From: Herbinix sp.
Lineage (GTDB): Bacteria; Bacillota; Clostridia; Lachnospirales; Lachnospiraceae
Assembly: GCA_029239235.1 (NCBI GenBank)
Contig: JAQZBD010000026.1
Location: 1 to 56,385 of the forward strand
Direction: 5' to 3'
DNA: 56,385 nucleotides
In this document: positions 1 to 7,794 of the stretch, piece by piece
Numbering within the stretch: position 1 is the first letter of the stretch
Layout: the number at the start of each line of letters is the position of its first letter
The notes under the pieces: model-generated
Seen by the model: only the letters and a program-made list of their open reading frames with translations
Databases searched by the model: none
What the model was told of the DNA's origin: nothing
Translations under genes and position numbers: made by a program

Positions 1-603
1 GATATACTGAATAACCTCCTCATTCGCCCCGAGGAAGCGGAAATAGTTCGTTGATACACGAGGATGTCGTTTGCAAAAGATTCCCGTATCTACCGTAAGT
101 CCTAAATATGGAGAGTTTAATTTCTTCATTACATTAAGATATGCCTGGGTGAGGGGATCATCAAAGCTCATGCCAGCATGGATTTCTAATGTAAGAACAA
201 CATTATACTTCTTTGCATAGGGAAGAGACGGTTCAATGATTTCTGCCGGTGTATTTGACACCAATCGAATCATCGGGAAGCCAAGGCGATGTGCAAGCTT
301 GATTTCTTTGATCAGCAAATCAGTGGATTCCTTCATGGTTAAGGTACGGTTCTTGTATAAGCAGGTATTAATGAAGATATCGTTACAAACCAAGGTAGGC
401 TGATATTTATTTACTAATCTGTCCCATTCTGCTAATACTTCCTCGGAAGGCTCCGGTGTTCCCTTCATCATTTGATCGCTGATGAATTCCATTCCCGCTC
501 CCAGTTCATTTAGAAATCGAAATATCTCTTCCAGATTCATCTTGCCTCTTGCGTATTGATCTTGGAGGCTATACATCGACACAGATCTTTTTATCTTACT
601 CAT
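1..603 (-). CDS. Sugar phosphate isomerase/epimerase-like TIM-barrel protein (C-terminus cut by window edge)
   Basis: The first 201 residues are present; the reading frame is still open at base 1. The start at 603 has GGAGG eight bases upstream. The N-terminus (KRSVSMYSLQDQYARGKMNL) closely matches the complete protein at 13071-14123 (KRSVSLYSYQEEYYLGKLSL), and shared blocks follow: NxxxYKNRTxTxKE, a barrel strand with LEIHAG and another with DTGIFCK. The E and H of LEIH and the D of DTGIF correspond to metal/substrate residues of this xylose-isomerase-like family. It lies 90 bp downstream of the oxidoreductase at 694-1752, so the two probably share a transcript. By analogy it should process a keto-sugar or glycoside made by that oxidoreductase; the exact reaction is inference. 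Confidence 0.8.
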   Translation of the reverse strand, partial: MSKIKRSVSMYSLQDQYARGKMNLEEIFRFLNELGAGMEFISDQMMKGTPEPSEEVLAEWDRLVNKYQPTLVCNDIFINTCLYKNRTLTMKESTDLLIKEIKLAHRLGFPMIRLVSNTPAEIIEPSLPYAKKYNVVLTLEIHAGMSFDDPLTQAYLNVMKKLNSPYLGLTVDTGIFCKRHPRVSTNYFRFLGANEEVIQYI

Positions 604-693
604 TTTCTTTTCCTCCTTTTATTTCTATATACCTTTGGCTCTTGCAAAACCCAAAGGCTGCTGCATTTTTTTACAAGTACCTACGATATACGA

Positions 694-1752
694 TTATTCA
701 AAATCTACGGATTTACCGGTTGCAGCGGATACTCTGATTGCTTCCATCAGAGCCAGCACACGTCTAACCTCCGGTATCTTTACAACAAACTCCTCATCAC
801 CCTTCATGGCTTCAATGAAGTTGTAATAATACATCACCTGATCCGTATCCACCTTTGGCAGTTCTTCCGTAACGATCAACCCCGGTGTGGGCGGGCCAAA
901 GGATCTGGTTGGACCGGAAGCCGTCATGGTGGTCTTTCCAGGTACATTGGTCAGAAGCTTTGTTGTTCGTACAATCTTTCCTTCCGGAGCAAATCCATCG
1001 CAGTACATGCTGCCCTTATTACCGCCAAGAAACCAGTGACGCTCAAACCATTGTTCCTTATCTGCCAGAAAGTAGGTTCCCAGCTCAATTTCACCGGTGA
1101 TACCATTTTCAAACTTCAGAAGGATTTTGAAGTAATCATCTACCTCTTCATTGACTACGTTGCGGACATCTGCAAAGACAGTTTTCACCTTACTATCCAC
1201 CATGAAAAGCATTTGATCAATTAAATGCACACCCCAGTCGAAGAGCATTCCACCGCCGAATTCGGTATAAACATGCCAGTCATGCATATTTCCGTTAAAT
1301 CCAAATAGCTTGGACTGTATGGTATAAACCTCTCCCAGAGATTTATTGTCATAAACCTCTTTGGCAGTACGGAAATCCCAGTCCCAGCGTCTTTGATGAT
1401 GAACAGTAAATTTAACACCGCATTCTTCCACGACTTTAATCATTTCATCAAGCTCTTTGACATTCATTGCTACGGGCTTCTCGCATAGAATATGCTTTCC
1501 CGCCCTTGCTGCCTTCGTAACAGCTTCCAGATGGATATGGTTTGGAACAACAATGAGGACGGTATTGATTTCCTCATCCTTCAGCAATTCATCCATATCT
1601 GAATATTTTTTAATATTTTCTGGTGCATCCTGTAATTTTGCAGGGTCATTATCACAAACTGCTACTACCTCTGCCTCTTTAATCTTTAATAACTTCTCGA
1701 CATGTACATGTCCCATAAAACCATATCCGATAATACCAAATTTAACTTTCAT
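694..1752 (-). CDS. Gfo/Idh/MocA-family NAD(P)-dependent oxidoreductase
   Basis: 352 residues, normal for the family. The N-terminal Rossmann fold has GIIGYGFMG (residues 6-14). The family motif CEKPVAMN places the catalytic Lys at about K92, and a second motif GGGMLFDWGVHLID gives D173 and H177, equivalent to the D/H pair that binds substrate. These enzymes oxidise or reduce hydroxyls of sugars and glycosides, typically at C3 in glycoside-degrading clusters. The gene precedes the TIM-barrel protein at 1-603 and resembles the pair at 13071-15897. A TATAAT -10 box (1797-1802) lies 45 bp upstream without a clear -35, which fits an activator-dependent promoter. Substrate unknown. Confidence 0.88.
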   Translation of the reverse strand: MKVKFGIIGYGFMGHVHVEKLLKIKEAEVVAVCDNDPAKLQDAPENIKKYSDMDELLKDEEINTVLIVVPNHIHLEAVTKAARAGKHILCEKPVAMNVKELDEMIKVVEECGVKFTVHHQRRWDWDFRTAKEVYDNKSLGEVYTIQSKLFGFNGNMHDWHVYTEFGGGMLFDWGVHLIDQMLFMVDSKVKTVFADVRNVVNEEVDDYFKILLKFENGITGEIELGTYFLADKEQWFERHWFLGGNKGSMYCDGFAPEGKIVRTTKLLTNVPGKTTMTASGPTRSFGPPTPGLIVTEELPKVDTDQVMYYYNFIEAMKGDEEFVVKIPEVRRVLALMEAIRVSAATGKSVDFE

Positions 1753-1796
1753 AGGTGATACCTCATCTCTTGATATACTTTAATCTCTATGGTTTT

Positions 1797-1802
1797 ATTA
1801 TA
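1797..1802 (-). promoter_or_regulatory. -10 box of probable promoter for the oxidoreductase at 694-1752
   Basis: A perfect TATAAT on the minus strand lies 45 bp before the start codon. The hexamer 17 bp further upstream does not resemble TTGACA, so an activator is probably required. The rest of 1803-1960 is AT-rich and shows nothing else I can name. Confidence 0.45.
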
Positions 1803-1960
1803 CCGTTATGGCCTTTTGGGTTCATTTGATTATTTAAGTAAATAAATTTGCAGTTGGCTAAGTTTTTTATCCATTTTTTAATCGATTACCTGTAGAGAGT
1901 AAAAATCGTCATATACTTTTTATCATTTTAAATTACTAATAACATGTAAATTAACGACCT

Positions 1961-2156
1961 ATTCACATGCAATAATTCAGATGCAATGACTCAGATGCAA
2001 CGATTCACATGTTGTAATTCATATGCCGTAATTCACATGCTGTAATTCACATACCGTAATTTACATGCCGTAATTCACGTGCTGTAATTCACATGCCGTA
2101 ATTCACATGCCGTAATTCACATGTGCGTATTTTATATGCAGTACTTTACGTGTTAT
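1961..2156. repeat. Tandem array of fourteen 14-bp units
   Basis: The consensus unit is ATTCACATGCCGTA. Counting from 1961, fourteen consecutive 14-bp units fit with no indels (196 bp). The central units are nearly identical and the outer ones are diverged. There are no spacers, so this is not a CRISPR. It sits between the 2185-2324 element and the promoter of the oxidoreductase gene. Function unknown; units could be binding sites or a slippage product. Confidence 0.9.
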
Positions 2157-2184
2157 GACTTGCTCAACAAAAGTTCTCATTATA

Positions 2185-2324
2185 CTAGCGCGGTAAATAT
2201 GGGTGTATCTATATCCATATGGGCGCAGACCGGGCCTCCCGTGATTGCCTGCACTTAGCAATCATGGGATGTTAAAGGCAAGCCCAGGTGGATATAGATA
2301 CACCCATATTTACCTCTCAGCCTA
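2185..2324 (+). ncRNA. Structured palindromic element, copy 1 of 3 (candidate RNA)
   Basis: Outer arms 2192-2217 and 2289-2314 are perfect 26-bp inverted complements. Inside are a GGGC/GCCC helix, the conserved GCGCAGACCGG, an 11-bp hairpin (CCCGTGATTGC with GCAATCATGGG) with a TGCACTTA loop, and AAAGGCAAG. Copies at 6596-6735 and 14582-14715 keep core and pairing. The wobble pairs are G-U only if the plus strand is read as RNA, so plus is the likely sense strand. I cannot match it to a named RNA family. Confidence 0.65.
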
Positions 2325-2349
2325 AATTATTCCACTCGATCTAATATAT

Positions 2350-2389
2350 GAGAATCCCCTGCTGATAAATTAATCAGCAGGGGATTCTC
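2350..2389. other. Perfect 17-bp inverted repeat after the ABC permease gene
   Basis: Arms 2350-2366 and 2373-2389 (GAGAATCCCCTGCTGAT and its complement) flank a 6-nt loop, 43 bp after the stop of the permease. Neither strand has a U-run, so it is not a standard intrinsic terminator. It more likely protects the 3' end of the transporter mRNA or marks a processing site. Confidence 0.6.
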
Positions 2390-2431
2390 GTGGCACACTA
2401 CTATATGAAAGTATTATTTAGCATGAAAATA

Positions 2432-3397
2432 TTATTTGGCAACAACCTTCTTAACCTTAGCCATCTTCTGATAGGTATCATATCCGATGGAAGCCATAAG
2501 GATAAGTCCTTTTACGATATTCTGTGTATATACCCCCATACCGATGAGCTGCATACCATTGCCAAGGATACCAAGAATCAAGCAGCCAACAACCGCATCC
2601 TTTACACGTCCTTCACCACCGATAAAGGATACACCGCCAAGTACGCAAGCTGTAATAGCATCGAATTCTACACCAGGTCCGATGGAGGAACTGGCAGAAC
2701 CACCACGTGAGGTTAGGATTACAGTTGAAATGGTATATAATACTCCGGCGATACCGAATACCATAACCTTGATCTTGCTGACATTGATACCTGCCAGACG
2801 TGCAGTCTCAGCATTTCCGCCGACTGCATAGATAAAGCGCCCAAAGCAAGTCTTCTCTAACATAAAATGAATGATTAAAGCTACTACGATTGCTATTATA
2901 ATAGGAACAGACACAACACCTACATATCCCTGTCCAATTGCAATATAGCTTTCATCAAAATCGAAGAAGGATTTTGAACCGGAAAGTGTGTAAGAAATAC
3001 CTTTATAAATAGCCATGGTAGCTAAGGTAACAATCATAGGGTGAATCTTTAAGATATTTGCTGATAATCCGTTAAATGCTCCTAATGCCATACCAATGAC
3101 ACCACCTAAGATAATTGCAACCGGTACAGGTAAACCAGCACTTTGCATCAGCATTGCAATACTAACACCAATTACCGCTAAGATCTGACCAACAGAAAGG
3201 TCTGTACCACCGCTGATCATGACAAGAGCTACACCAATCGTTGCGACAATAAAGTATGCATTTTGGGTACAGATATTCATCAGGTTCTTTACTGTCAGAA
3301 AGTTCGGAGATAGCAGACCGAACACTATTACGAGCAGTACCAGAATGATAATCATCATATTACTTTTTATTATTTGTTGTATTTTACTTTTTTCCAT
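2432..3397 (-). CDS. CUT2-family sugar ABC transporter permease (RbsC-like)
   Basis: 321 residues, the usual size for RbsC/AraH-type permeases. It has about eight to ten hydrophobic segments and the family signature block GGTDLSVGQILAVIGV early on, plus GARLAGINVSKIK-like cytoplasmic loop residues (ETARLAGINVSKIK) that contact the ATPase. An AGGAGG site lies ten bases before the ATG. It is 14 bp downstream of the ATPase gene and completes a permease/ATPase pair; the binding lipoprotein is at 9749-10813. It should import a monosaccharide or small glycoside; substrate cannot be told from sequence. Confidence 0.92.
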   Translation of the reverse strand: MEKSKIQQIIKSNMMIIILVLLVIVFGLLSPNFLTVKNLMNICTQNAYFIVATIGVALVMISGGTDLSVGQILAVIGVSIAMLMQSAGLPVPVAIILGGVIGMALGAFNGLSANILKIHPMIVTLATMAIYKGISYTLSGSKSFFDFDESYIAIGQGYVGVVSVPIIIAIVVALIIHFMLEKTCFGRFIYAVGGNAETARLAGINVSKIKVMVFGIAGVLYTISTVILTSRGGSASSSIGPGVEFDAITACVLGGVSFIGGEGRVKDAVVGCLILGILGNGMQLIGMGVYTQNIVKGLILMASIGYDTYQKMAKVKKVVAK

Positions 3398-3411
3398 TAT
3401 TAAAAATCCTC

Positions 3412-4890
3412 CTATTCATGAGATGCAAGAGCCATAATATATTCCTGACTAAATTCTTGTTTTAAAACCTCTCCGGTTAAACGTCCTTCACTGATTACAA
3501 TAATTCGGTCAGACATACCAAGCAGCTCTTCCATGTCAGAACTTACCATGATAATTGACTTTCCATTTTCAACTAATCTTGACATCATCTCATAGATTTC
3601 ATGCCTTGCACCAATATCAATACCTCTGGTTGGCTCATCAAAGATGATAATATCTGAATCCATCGCTAGTACCTTTGCCAGAACAACCTTTTGCTGATTA
3701 CCACCGCTTAGTAATCCCACCCTCTGTTCCAGAGCCGGTGTTTTGATATTTAGCATATCCTTATATTTCTCAGCCTGGCTTCGGATCTTTTTCTTGTCAA
3801 TGATTCGGTTCGAGGTTAATTTTCTAATGTTTCCGATACTTATATTCCATTCGATGGAGTTATTCAAAAAGCAACCCTGTTCTTTACGATCTTCCGGTAT
3901 CAATCCCATTCCTGCCTTAATCATATCTTGAGGGGACTTGGCATTTTTCTCTTTCCCGTTTATGAACACTTTACCGCTAAGCTTTTTGTCTGCTCCAAAT
4001 ATAACTCTCATTAATTCCGTTCTTCCTGCTCCGACTAAGCCAGATATTCCCAGGATTTCACCCTTATGTAAATCAAAGGATACATCACTATTTTTTAAGC
4101 CGCTGACATTCTCTACTTTCAACACAATTTCATTTTTAATGCAATTGCGTTTTGGATAGGTATCGCTCAGCTTTCGGCCAACCATTAGGGTGATGAGCTC
4201 TTCTCTGTTGGTTTTCGCTGTTTCAACGGTTGTCACATAGGTTCCGTCTCTCATTACCGTTACTGCATCGGTAATAGCAAACAGCTCATCCAGTCGATGG
4301 GAGATGTAGATGATTGTTTTTCCCTTTTCCTTGAGACTGCGAATCATCTCATAGAGGCTCTCAACCTCAGACATAGTCAGCTGAGCTGTCGGCTCATCCA
4401 TAACTATGATTTTAGCATCCTTTGAGATTGCCTTTGTAATCTCTACCAGCTGTTGCTGAGCTGTAGACAGCTCCTTAACATAAGCTCTTGGGTTAATATC
4501 GATATTGAAACGATCAAAGAGCTCCTGGCTTATCTGAATCATTTCCTTTTTATTAATTAACCCGTTCATCTGTCTGCCAAGACAGATATTTTCCGCTACC
4601 GTCAAGCCATTAATCAGGTTATATTCCTGATAAATAACTTCTACTCCATTGGTTCTGGAAGCCAATGGCGTCATCTTATCGTACTCATTGTCATTAATCC
4701 ATATGCTTCCCTCGTCGTTTTGAACCGCGCCGGAAAGAATCTTGATCAGAGTAGACTTGCCTGCGCCATTCTCTCCAAGGAGTGCATGCACTTCGCCACT
4801 CTTAAAGTCAACACTTACATTATCAAGAGCGATTACCCCAGGATACCGCTTTGTAATATTTTTCATTTTCAATACAACTTGTTGTTCCAT
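3412..4890 (-). CDS. CUT2-family sugar ABC transporter ATPase with two cassettes (RbsA/MglA-like)
   Basis: 492 residues from the ATG at 4890 (MEQQVVLKMKNITKRYPG). Cassette 1 has an intact P-loop GENGAGKST, ELSTAQQQ signature, Walker B IIVMDEPTA and ISHR. Cassette 2 has the family's usual altered P-loop (GLVGAGRTE), LSGGNQQK, IIIFDEPTRGID and VSSDMEEL. An upstream TTG at 4938 would add 16 residues, but the ATG has AAGGA at 11 bp and the conserved N-terminus begins there. It energises the permease at 2432-3397. It has its own promoter (4962-5025), matching that of the binding-protein gene. Confidence 0.93.
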   Translation of the reverse strand: MEQQVVLKMKNITKRYPGVIALDNVSVDFKSGEVHALLGENGAGKSTLIKILSGAVQNDEGSIWINDNEYDKMTPLASRTNGVEVIYQEYNLINGLTVAENICLGRQMNGLINKKEMIQISQELFDRFNIDINPRAYVKELSTAQQQLVEITKAISKDAKIIVMDEPTAQLTMSEVESLYEMIRSLKEKGKTIIYISHRLDELFAITDAVTVMRDGTYVTTVETAKTNREELITLMVGRKLSDTYPKRNCIKNEIVLKVENVSGLKNSDVSFDLHKGEILGISGLVGAGRTELMRVIFGADKKLSGKVFINGKEKNAKSPQDMIKAGMGLIPEDRKEQGCFLNNSIEWNISIGNIRKLTSNRIIDKKKIRSQAEKYKDMLNIKTPALEQRVGLLSGGNQQKVVLAKVLAMDSDIIIFDEPTRGIDIGARHEIYEMMSRLVENGKSIIMVSSDMEELLGMSDRIIVISEGRLTGEVLKQEFSQEYIMALASHE

Positions 4891-4961
4891 AGAATACCAT
4901 TTCCTTCTTTCTAATTGGTATAACGAAGAGTTTTCCAACTGATTGATTTGATAGTATTAAT

Positions 4962-5025
4962 ATAATAGAAAATGCATAGAGCAACAATGTGAGTAGATTT
5001 CAAAAAAGTGGAGAATTTTTCGATT
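4962..5025 (-). promoter_or_regulatory. Regulated promoter upstream of the ABC ATPase gene, with operator block A
   Basis: On the minus strand a TATTAT -10 (4962-4967) is preceded, 35 bp upstream, by a 23-bp block at 5003-5025 that on the plus strand starts AAAAAGTGGA and ends TTTTTCGATT. The same block with the same 35-bp spacing and a shared TACTCNCATTGNTG stretch lies before the binding-protein gene (10850-10913). The -35 is poor, so activation by the YesN-type regulator encoded between them is the likely mechanism (inference). Confidence 0.65.
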
Positions 5026-5059
5026 TGTATACATATAGGTAGTGATGAATATGTGTGTA

Positions 5060-6526
5060 TCAGTAAGCTTCGAATTTTTGGATCTCCTTTACTCTTTCCC
5101 CGTTTCCATAGCTGTTCATTACGTAGATGGTATCACAAATTGCCTTTAGTTCTCCTATATTAGAGGAGGTAATCAATATCGCGGATTTATTCTTTGCCAA
5201 CTCCTCCAAGGCTTTATATATTATATTTCGCATAGTAATATCCGTTTCTTCACAGATTTCCTCACAGATCAGAAGGGTAGGTTTTGACAGAATCCACTTA
5301 TGAAAGATTACATTGGTTTTTACATAGGAATCGAAGCTGCTTACATCCTTATCCTTGTCCTGCTCCTTGATTCCCATCTCCTCCAGGTATTCCTTTTCCA
5401 GATACCTATTTACCCGCTCATTCTTAAACATGGTAAATAAACTCATCTTCAACATAATAGGAAGAAGTAAATTCTCAGCAAAGCTCATAGAGCCAACTAC
5501 CCCGCTGCGGTCCCTGTCTTTGGGGATATAGCCGACATTAAAGGCAATGGAATCGTCTATGGTTAATGGTGCATAATGCTTTCCATCCAATAAGATACGC
5601 CCCTGCTCTGCCTTGATATTTCCCACCAGCATATCTGTTACTTCTATATTCGCACTATTATTCATATCGTATAGGCCAACTACTTCTCCTCGGTGAACCT
5701 CCAGGTTAAAATTACTGATATAGCTTGGGCCTATTAGATTACTGGCTCTCAAAACAACCTGGTTCGTCATGTAGGATGTTCTTTGAAATCCAGTTAAAAC
5801 CGGATTTCCCACCAACCATTTTCTGCATAGCTCCTCATTATAGCTTTCAACATAGAAGGTTTTTACCGTGCTTCCTTGGCGTAAGATGATGACTCTTTCC
5901 GCAAGCTGGGTTAATTGATCCCTCTTCCTGCTGGCATAGATAATCGCTATGTTTCTCTCTTTCAGAACCCTCAGCAGCTCAAGAATCCTCAGCACTCCCA
6001 TTTGCCCATGGGAACTGAAGGCATCATCAATAAAGACCATTTTCGCTTCATTTTCAATGGCGCGAAGCAGCTCAATGACATGGCGTTGTACCAATGTTAG
6101 CTCATTGACCAGCATATCCGGTGCTAACTCGGGGGCGTATTGCTGCAGCAGAAGATTAACCCTGTAATTCATTGCCTTTTTATGGATAATACCTTTCATT
6201 TTTCGTCTTCCTGTAATAATACATAAGTTTTCAGCAATCGTAAGGTTCGGTATCAGGGTACTTTTCTGTCCCAGACACACGATATCCTTAATTGCCGAAA
6301 ACCGTTCATGTTCTTTCCATATTTGACGGTTAAACGTAACCTTACCCTCTCGAAGTATTTCCTCTCCAATAAAATAAAAATATAAAGCAGTTTTACCAGA
6401 ACCGGATACTCCCATAAGATTCACCATTTCTCCCTGATATACCTGAAGATGAAAGTCCCTCAAGGCAAAACGAGCCATTTCGTCCCCAATACAAACATTC
6501 TGCATCGAAAGAATTTCCGTTTTCAT
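5060..6526 (-). CDS. Degenerate sugar-ABC ATPase paralogue (pseudo-ATPase)
   Basis: 488 residues with the two-cassette layout of RbsA but eroded motifs. Cassette 1 keeps a P-loop (GVSGSGKT, residues 39-46), while the signature reads LTLVQRH rather than LSxxQQQ, and Walker B ends FIDDA, so Asp replaces the catalytic Glu. Cassette 2 has no P-loop (GLYDMNNSANIEV), its signature position reads FDSYVKT, and its Walker B reads LLICEE. The DRSGVVGSMSFAENLLLP stretch is recognisably the RbsA DRK/R region. It lies between the YesM kinase and the intact ATPase gene. The frame is clean over 1.5 kb, so it is maintained. A regulatory or substrate-sensing subunit is my inference; transport ATPase activity is doubtful. 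Confidence 0.8.
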   Translation of the reverse strand: MKTEILSMQNVCIGDEMARFALRDFHLQVYQGEMVNLMGVSGSGKTALYFYFIGEEILREGKVTFNRQIWKEHERFSAIKDIVCLGQKSTLIPNLTIAENLCIITGRRKMKGIIHKKAMNYRVNLLLQQYAPELAPDMLVNELTLVQRHVIELLRAIENEAKMVFIDDAFSSHGQMGVLRILELLRVLKERNIAIIYASRKRDQLTQLAERVIILRQGSTVKTFYVESYNEELCRKWLVGNPVLTGFQRTSYMTNQVVLRASNLIGPSYISNFNLEVHRGEVVGLYDMNNSANIEVTDMLVGNIKAEQGRILLDGKHYAPLTIDDSIAFNVGYIPKDRDRSGVVGSMSFAENLLLPIMLKMSLFTMFKNERVNRYLEKEYLEEMGIKEQDKDKDVSSFDSYVKTNVIFHKWILSKPTLLICEEICEETDITMRNIIYKALEELAKNKSAILITSSNIGELKAICDTIYVMNSYGNGERVKEIQKFEAY

Positions 6527-6595
6527 AATTCTCCCCTTCTACGCAATTAAATAATTCAGAATAACTGAAATTGAATAATAAACGCCTTCTTTAAA

Positions 6596-6735
6596 CTAAC
6601 GCGGTGAATCTGGGTGTAGCTATATCCATATGGGCGCAGACCGGGCCTCCCGTGATTGCCTGCATTTGGCAATCATGGGATGTTAAAGGCAAGCCCAGGT
6701 GGATATAGCTACACCCAGATTCACCTCACAACCTA
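6596..6735 (+). ncRNA. Structured palindromic element, copy 2 of 3 (candidate RNA)
   Basis: Perfect 26-bp arms at 6603-6628 and 6700-6725. Compared with copy 1 the arms differ at three positions and each change is matched in the opposite arm. The core (GCGCAGACCGGGCCT, hairpin, TTAAAGGCAAGCCCAGG) is nearly identical to copy 1. The flanks CTAACG on the left and CCTAAAT on the right are also shared. It lies between the kinase and degenerate ATPase genes. Confidence 0.65.
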
Positions 6736-6745
6736 AATCCCCATT

Positions 6746-7780
6746 TCACTTATCAAGAATCAAAGGCAGTGCTATCTCAACCTCTGTCCCCACGCCCTGT
6801 GTACTGGATACATGAATACCGTAATCATTGCCATATAGCAAACGAATTCGGTTATTCACATTCTCCATCGCAATGCCGTTATTATTTTCTTTTTCTTCAA
6901 TCCACTCAATCTTTTTACCAACATTGCGAAGCCTGTTATTTAGTTTCTGAAGTGTCTCGTCCGCTATCCCTATTCCATCATCTGTAACCAGAATCGTAAT
7001 CCGCTGCTCCGCTGCTTCAATATGAATATCGATATGACCCTGCTCAATCTTATTCTCTAATCCATGGAAAATCGCATTCTCCACAATTGGCTGCAGGGTC
7101 ATCTTGGGGATTCTGCAGTGATAAATTGCATCTGAATTGTCGTGATTATAGATATGAAAAACAAAGCGGTCTTTAAAGCGGTACTGCTGGATCTGCATAT
7201 AGGTTTGTATATTCTCAAGCTCCTGGGATAGCTTCACAATATCATTATCCTTGCTGATATTGTACCTAAAAAATCTTGCCAAAGCCTCCGTCATCTCAGC
7301 TATGGTAAAATTATCATCCACAATAGCTTGCCCTCTGATATTTTCCAATGTGTTATATAGAAAATGGGGATTAATCTGATTTTGCAGCTCAGCATATTTC
7401 ATTTTCTGTGTCATAATTGCCTGAGCATGCTCTTTCTCGATGGCTTTTTTCTGCATTTCCAAAAACTGATCTATTTGCTCCAGCATGGTGGCAGGCTCTG
7501 AAAAGTGCTCTCCATTGATTAAATTCCTTTGCTGCACGAACTCACTCATCTTATCTTCCAGCTTGCCAAGAGGAAGATAGATTTTATACATAAACAGGGT
7601 TAGTAAAACACCTAATATCACTAAAATAACAGCATCTGCCATATAGAAAATTTCCACCGCAATTCTCCAGGGCATGATGGGTGAGGATATTACAGTAATG
7701 ATCAAAATACTTACCACCAGCATTATCATAATGAAAAGGTATTTTTTTAGAAAATTCGTATTAATAATTCTTTTAATCAC
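6746..7780 (-). CDS. YesM-family sensor histidine kinase without an extracellular sensor domain
   Basis: 344 residues from a GTG at 7780 (GGGGG eight bases upstream). Two transmembrane segments (about 13-31 and 47-66) are joined by only about 15 residues, so there is no outside sensor domain. A coiled linker (70-125) leads to the His_kinase motif QNQINPHFLYNTLENI with H139, then an N-box (LQPIVENAIFHGLE) and a DDGIGI G-box. It sits 14 bp after the response regulator gene. Typical YesM proteins are about 580 residues with a large outside domain. The signal may therefore come from partner proteins such as the binding lipoprotein or the degenerate ATPase beside it (inference). Confidence 0.9.
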   Translation of the reverse strand: MIKRIINTNFLKKYLFIMIMLVVSILIITVISSPIMPWRIAVEIFYMADAVILVILGVLLTLFMYKIYLPLGKLEDKMSEFVQQRNLINGEHFSEPATMLEQIDQFLEMQKKAIEKEHAQAIMTQKMKYAELQNQINPHFLYNTLENIRGQAIVDDNFTIAEMTEALARFFRYNISKDNDIVKLSQELENIQTYMQIQQYRFKDRFVFHIYNHDNSDAIYHCRIPKMTLQPIVENAIFHGLENKIEQGHIDIHIEAAEQRITILVTDDGIGIADETLQKLNNRLRNVGKKIEWIEEKENNNGIAMENVNNRIRLLYGNDYGIHVSSTQGVGTEVEIALPLILDK

Positions 7781-7794
7781 TACTATTCCCCCTG

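Noticed and set aside
1961-2156. Repeat array considered as a CRISPR
   Set aside because: Units are 14 bp and contiguous with no spacers, no cas gene is present, and the repeats are far too short.
2185-2324. Palindromic element as an ordinary terminator or riboswitch of the oxidoreductase gene
   Set aside because: It lacks a U-tract, recurs in three unrelated intergenic sites, and its wobble pairs favour the strand opposite to the genes. Core motifs do not match riboswitch classes I know.
4891-4938. TTG start for the sugar-ABC ATPase at 4938
   Set aside because: The extra 16 residues are outside the conserved N-terminus, while the ATG at 4890 has an AAGGA site and begins right before the family's first strand.
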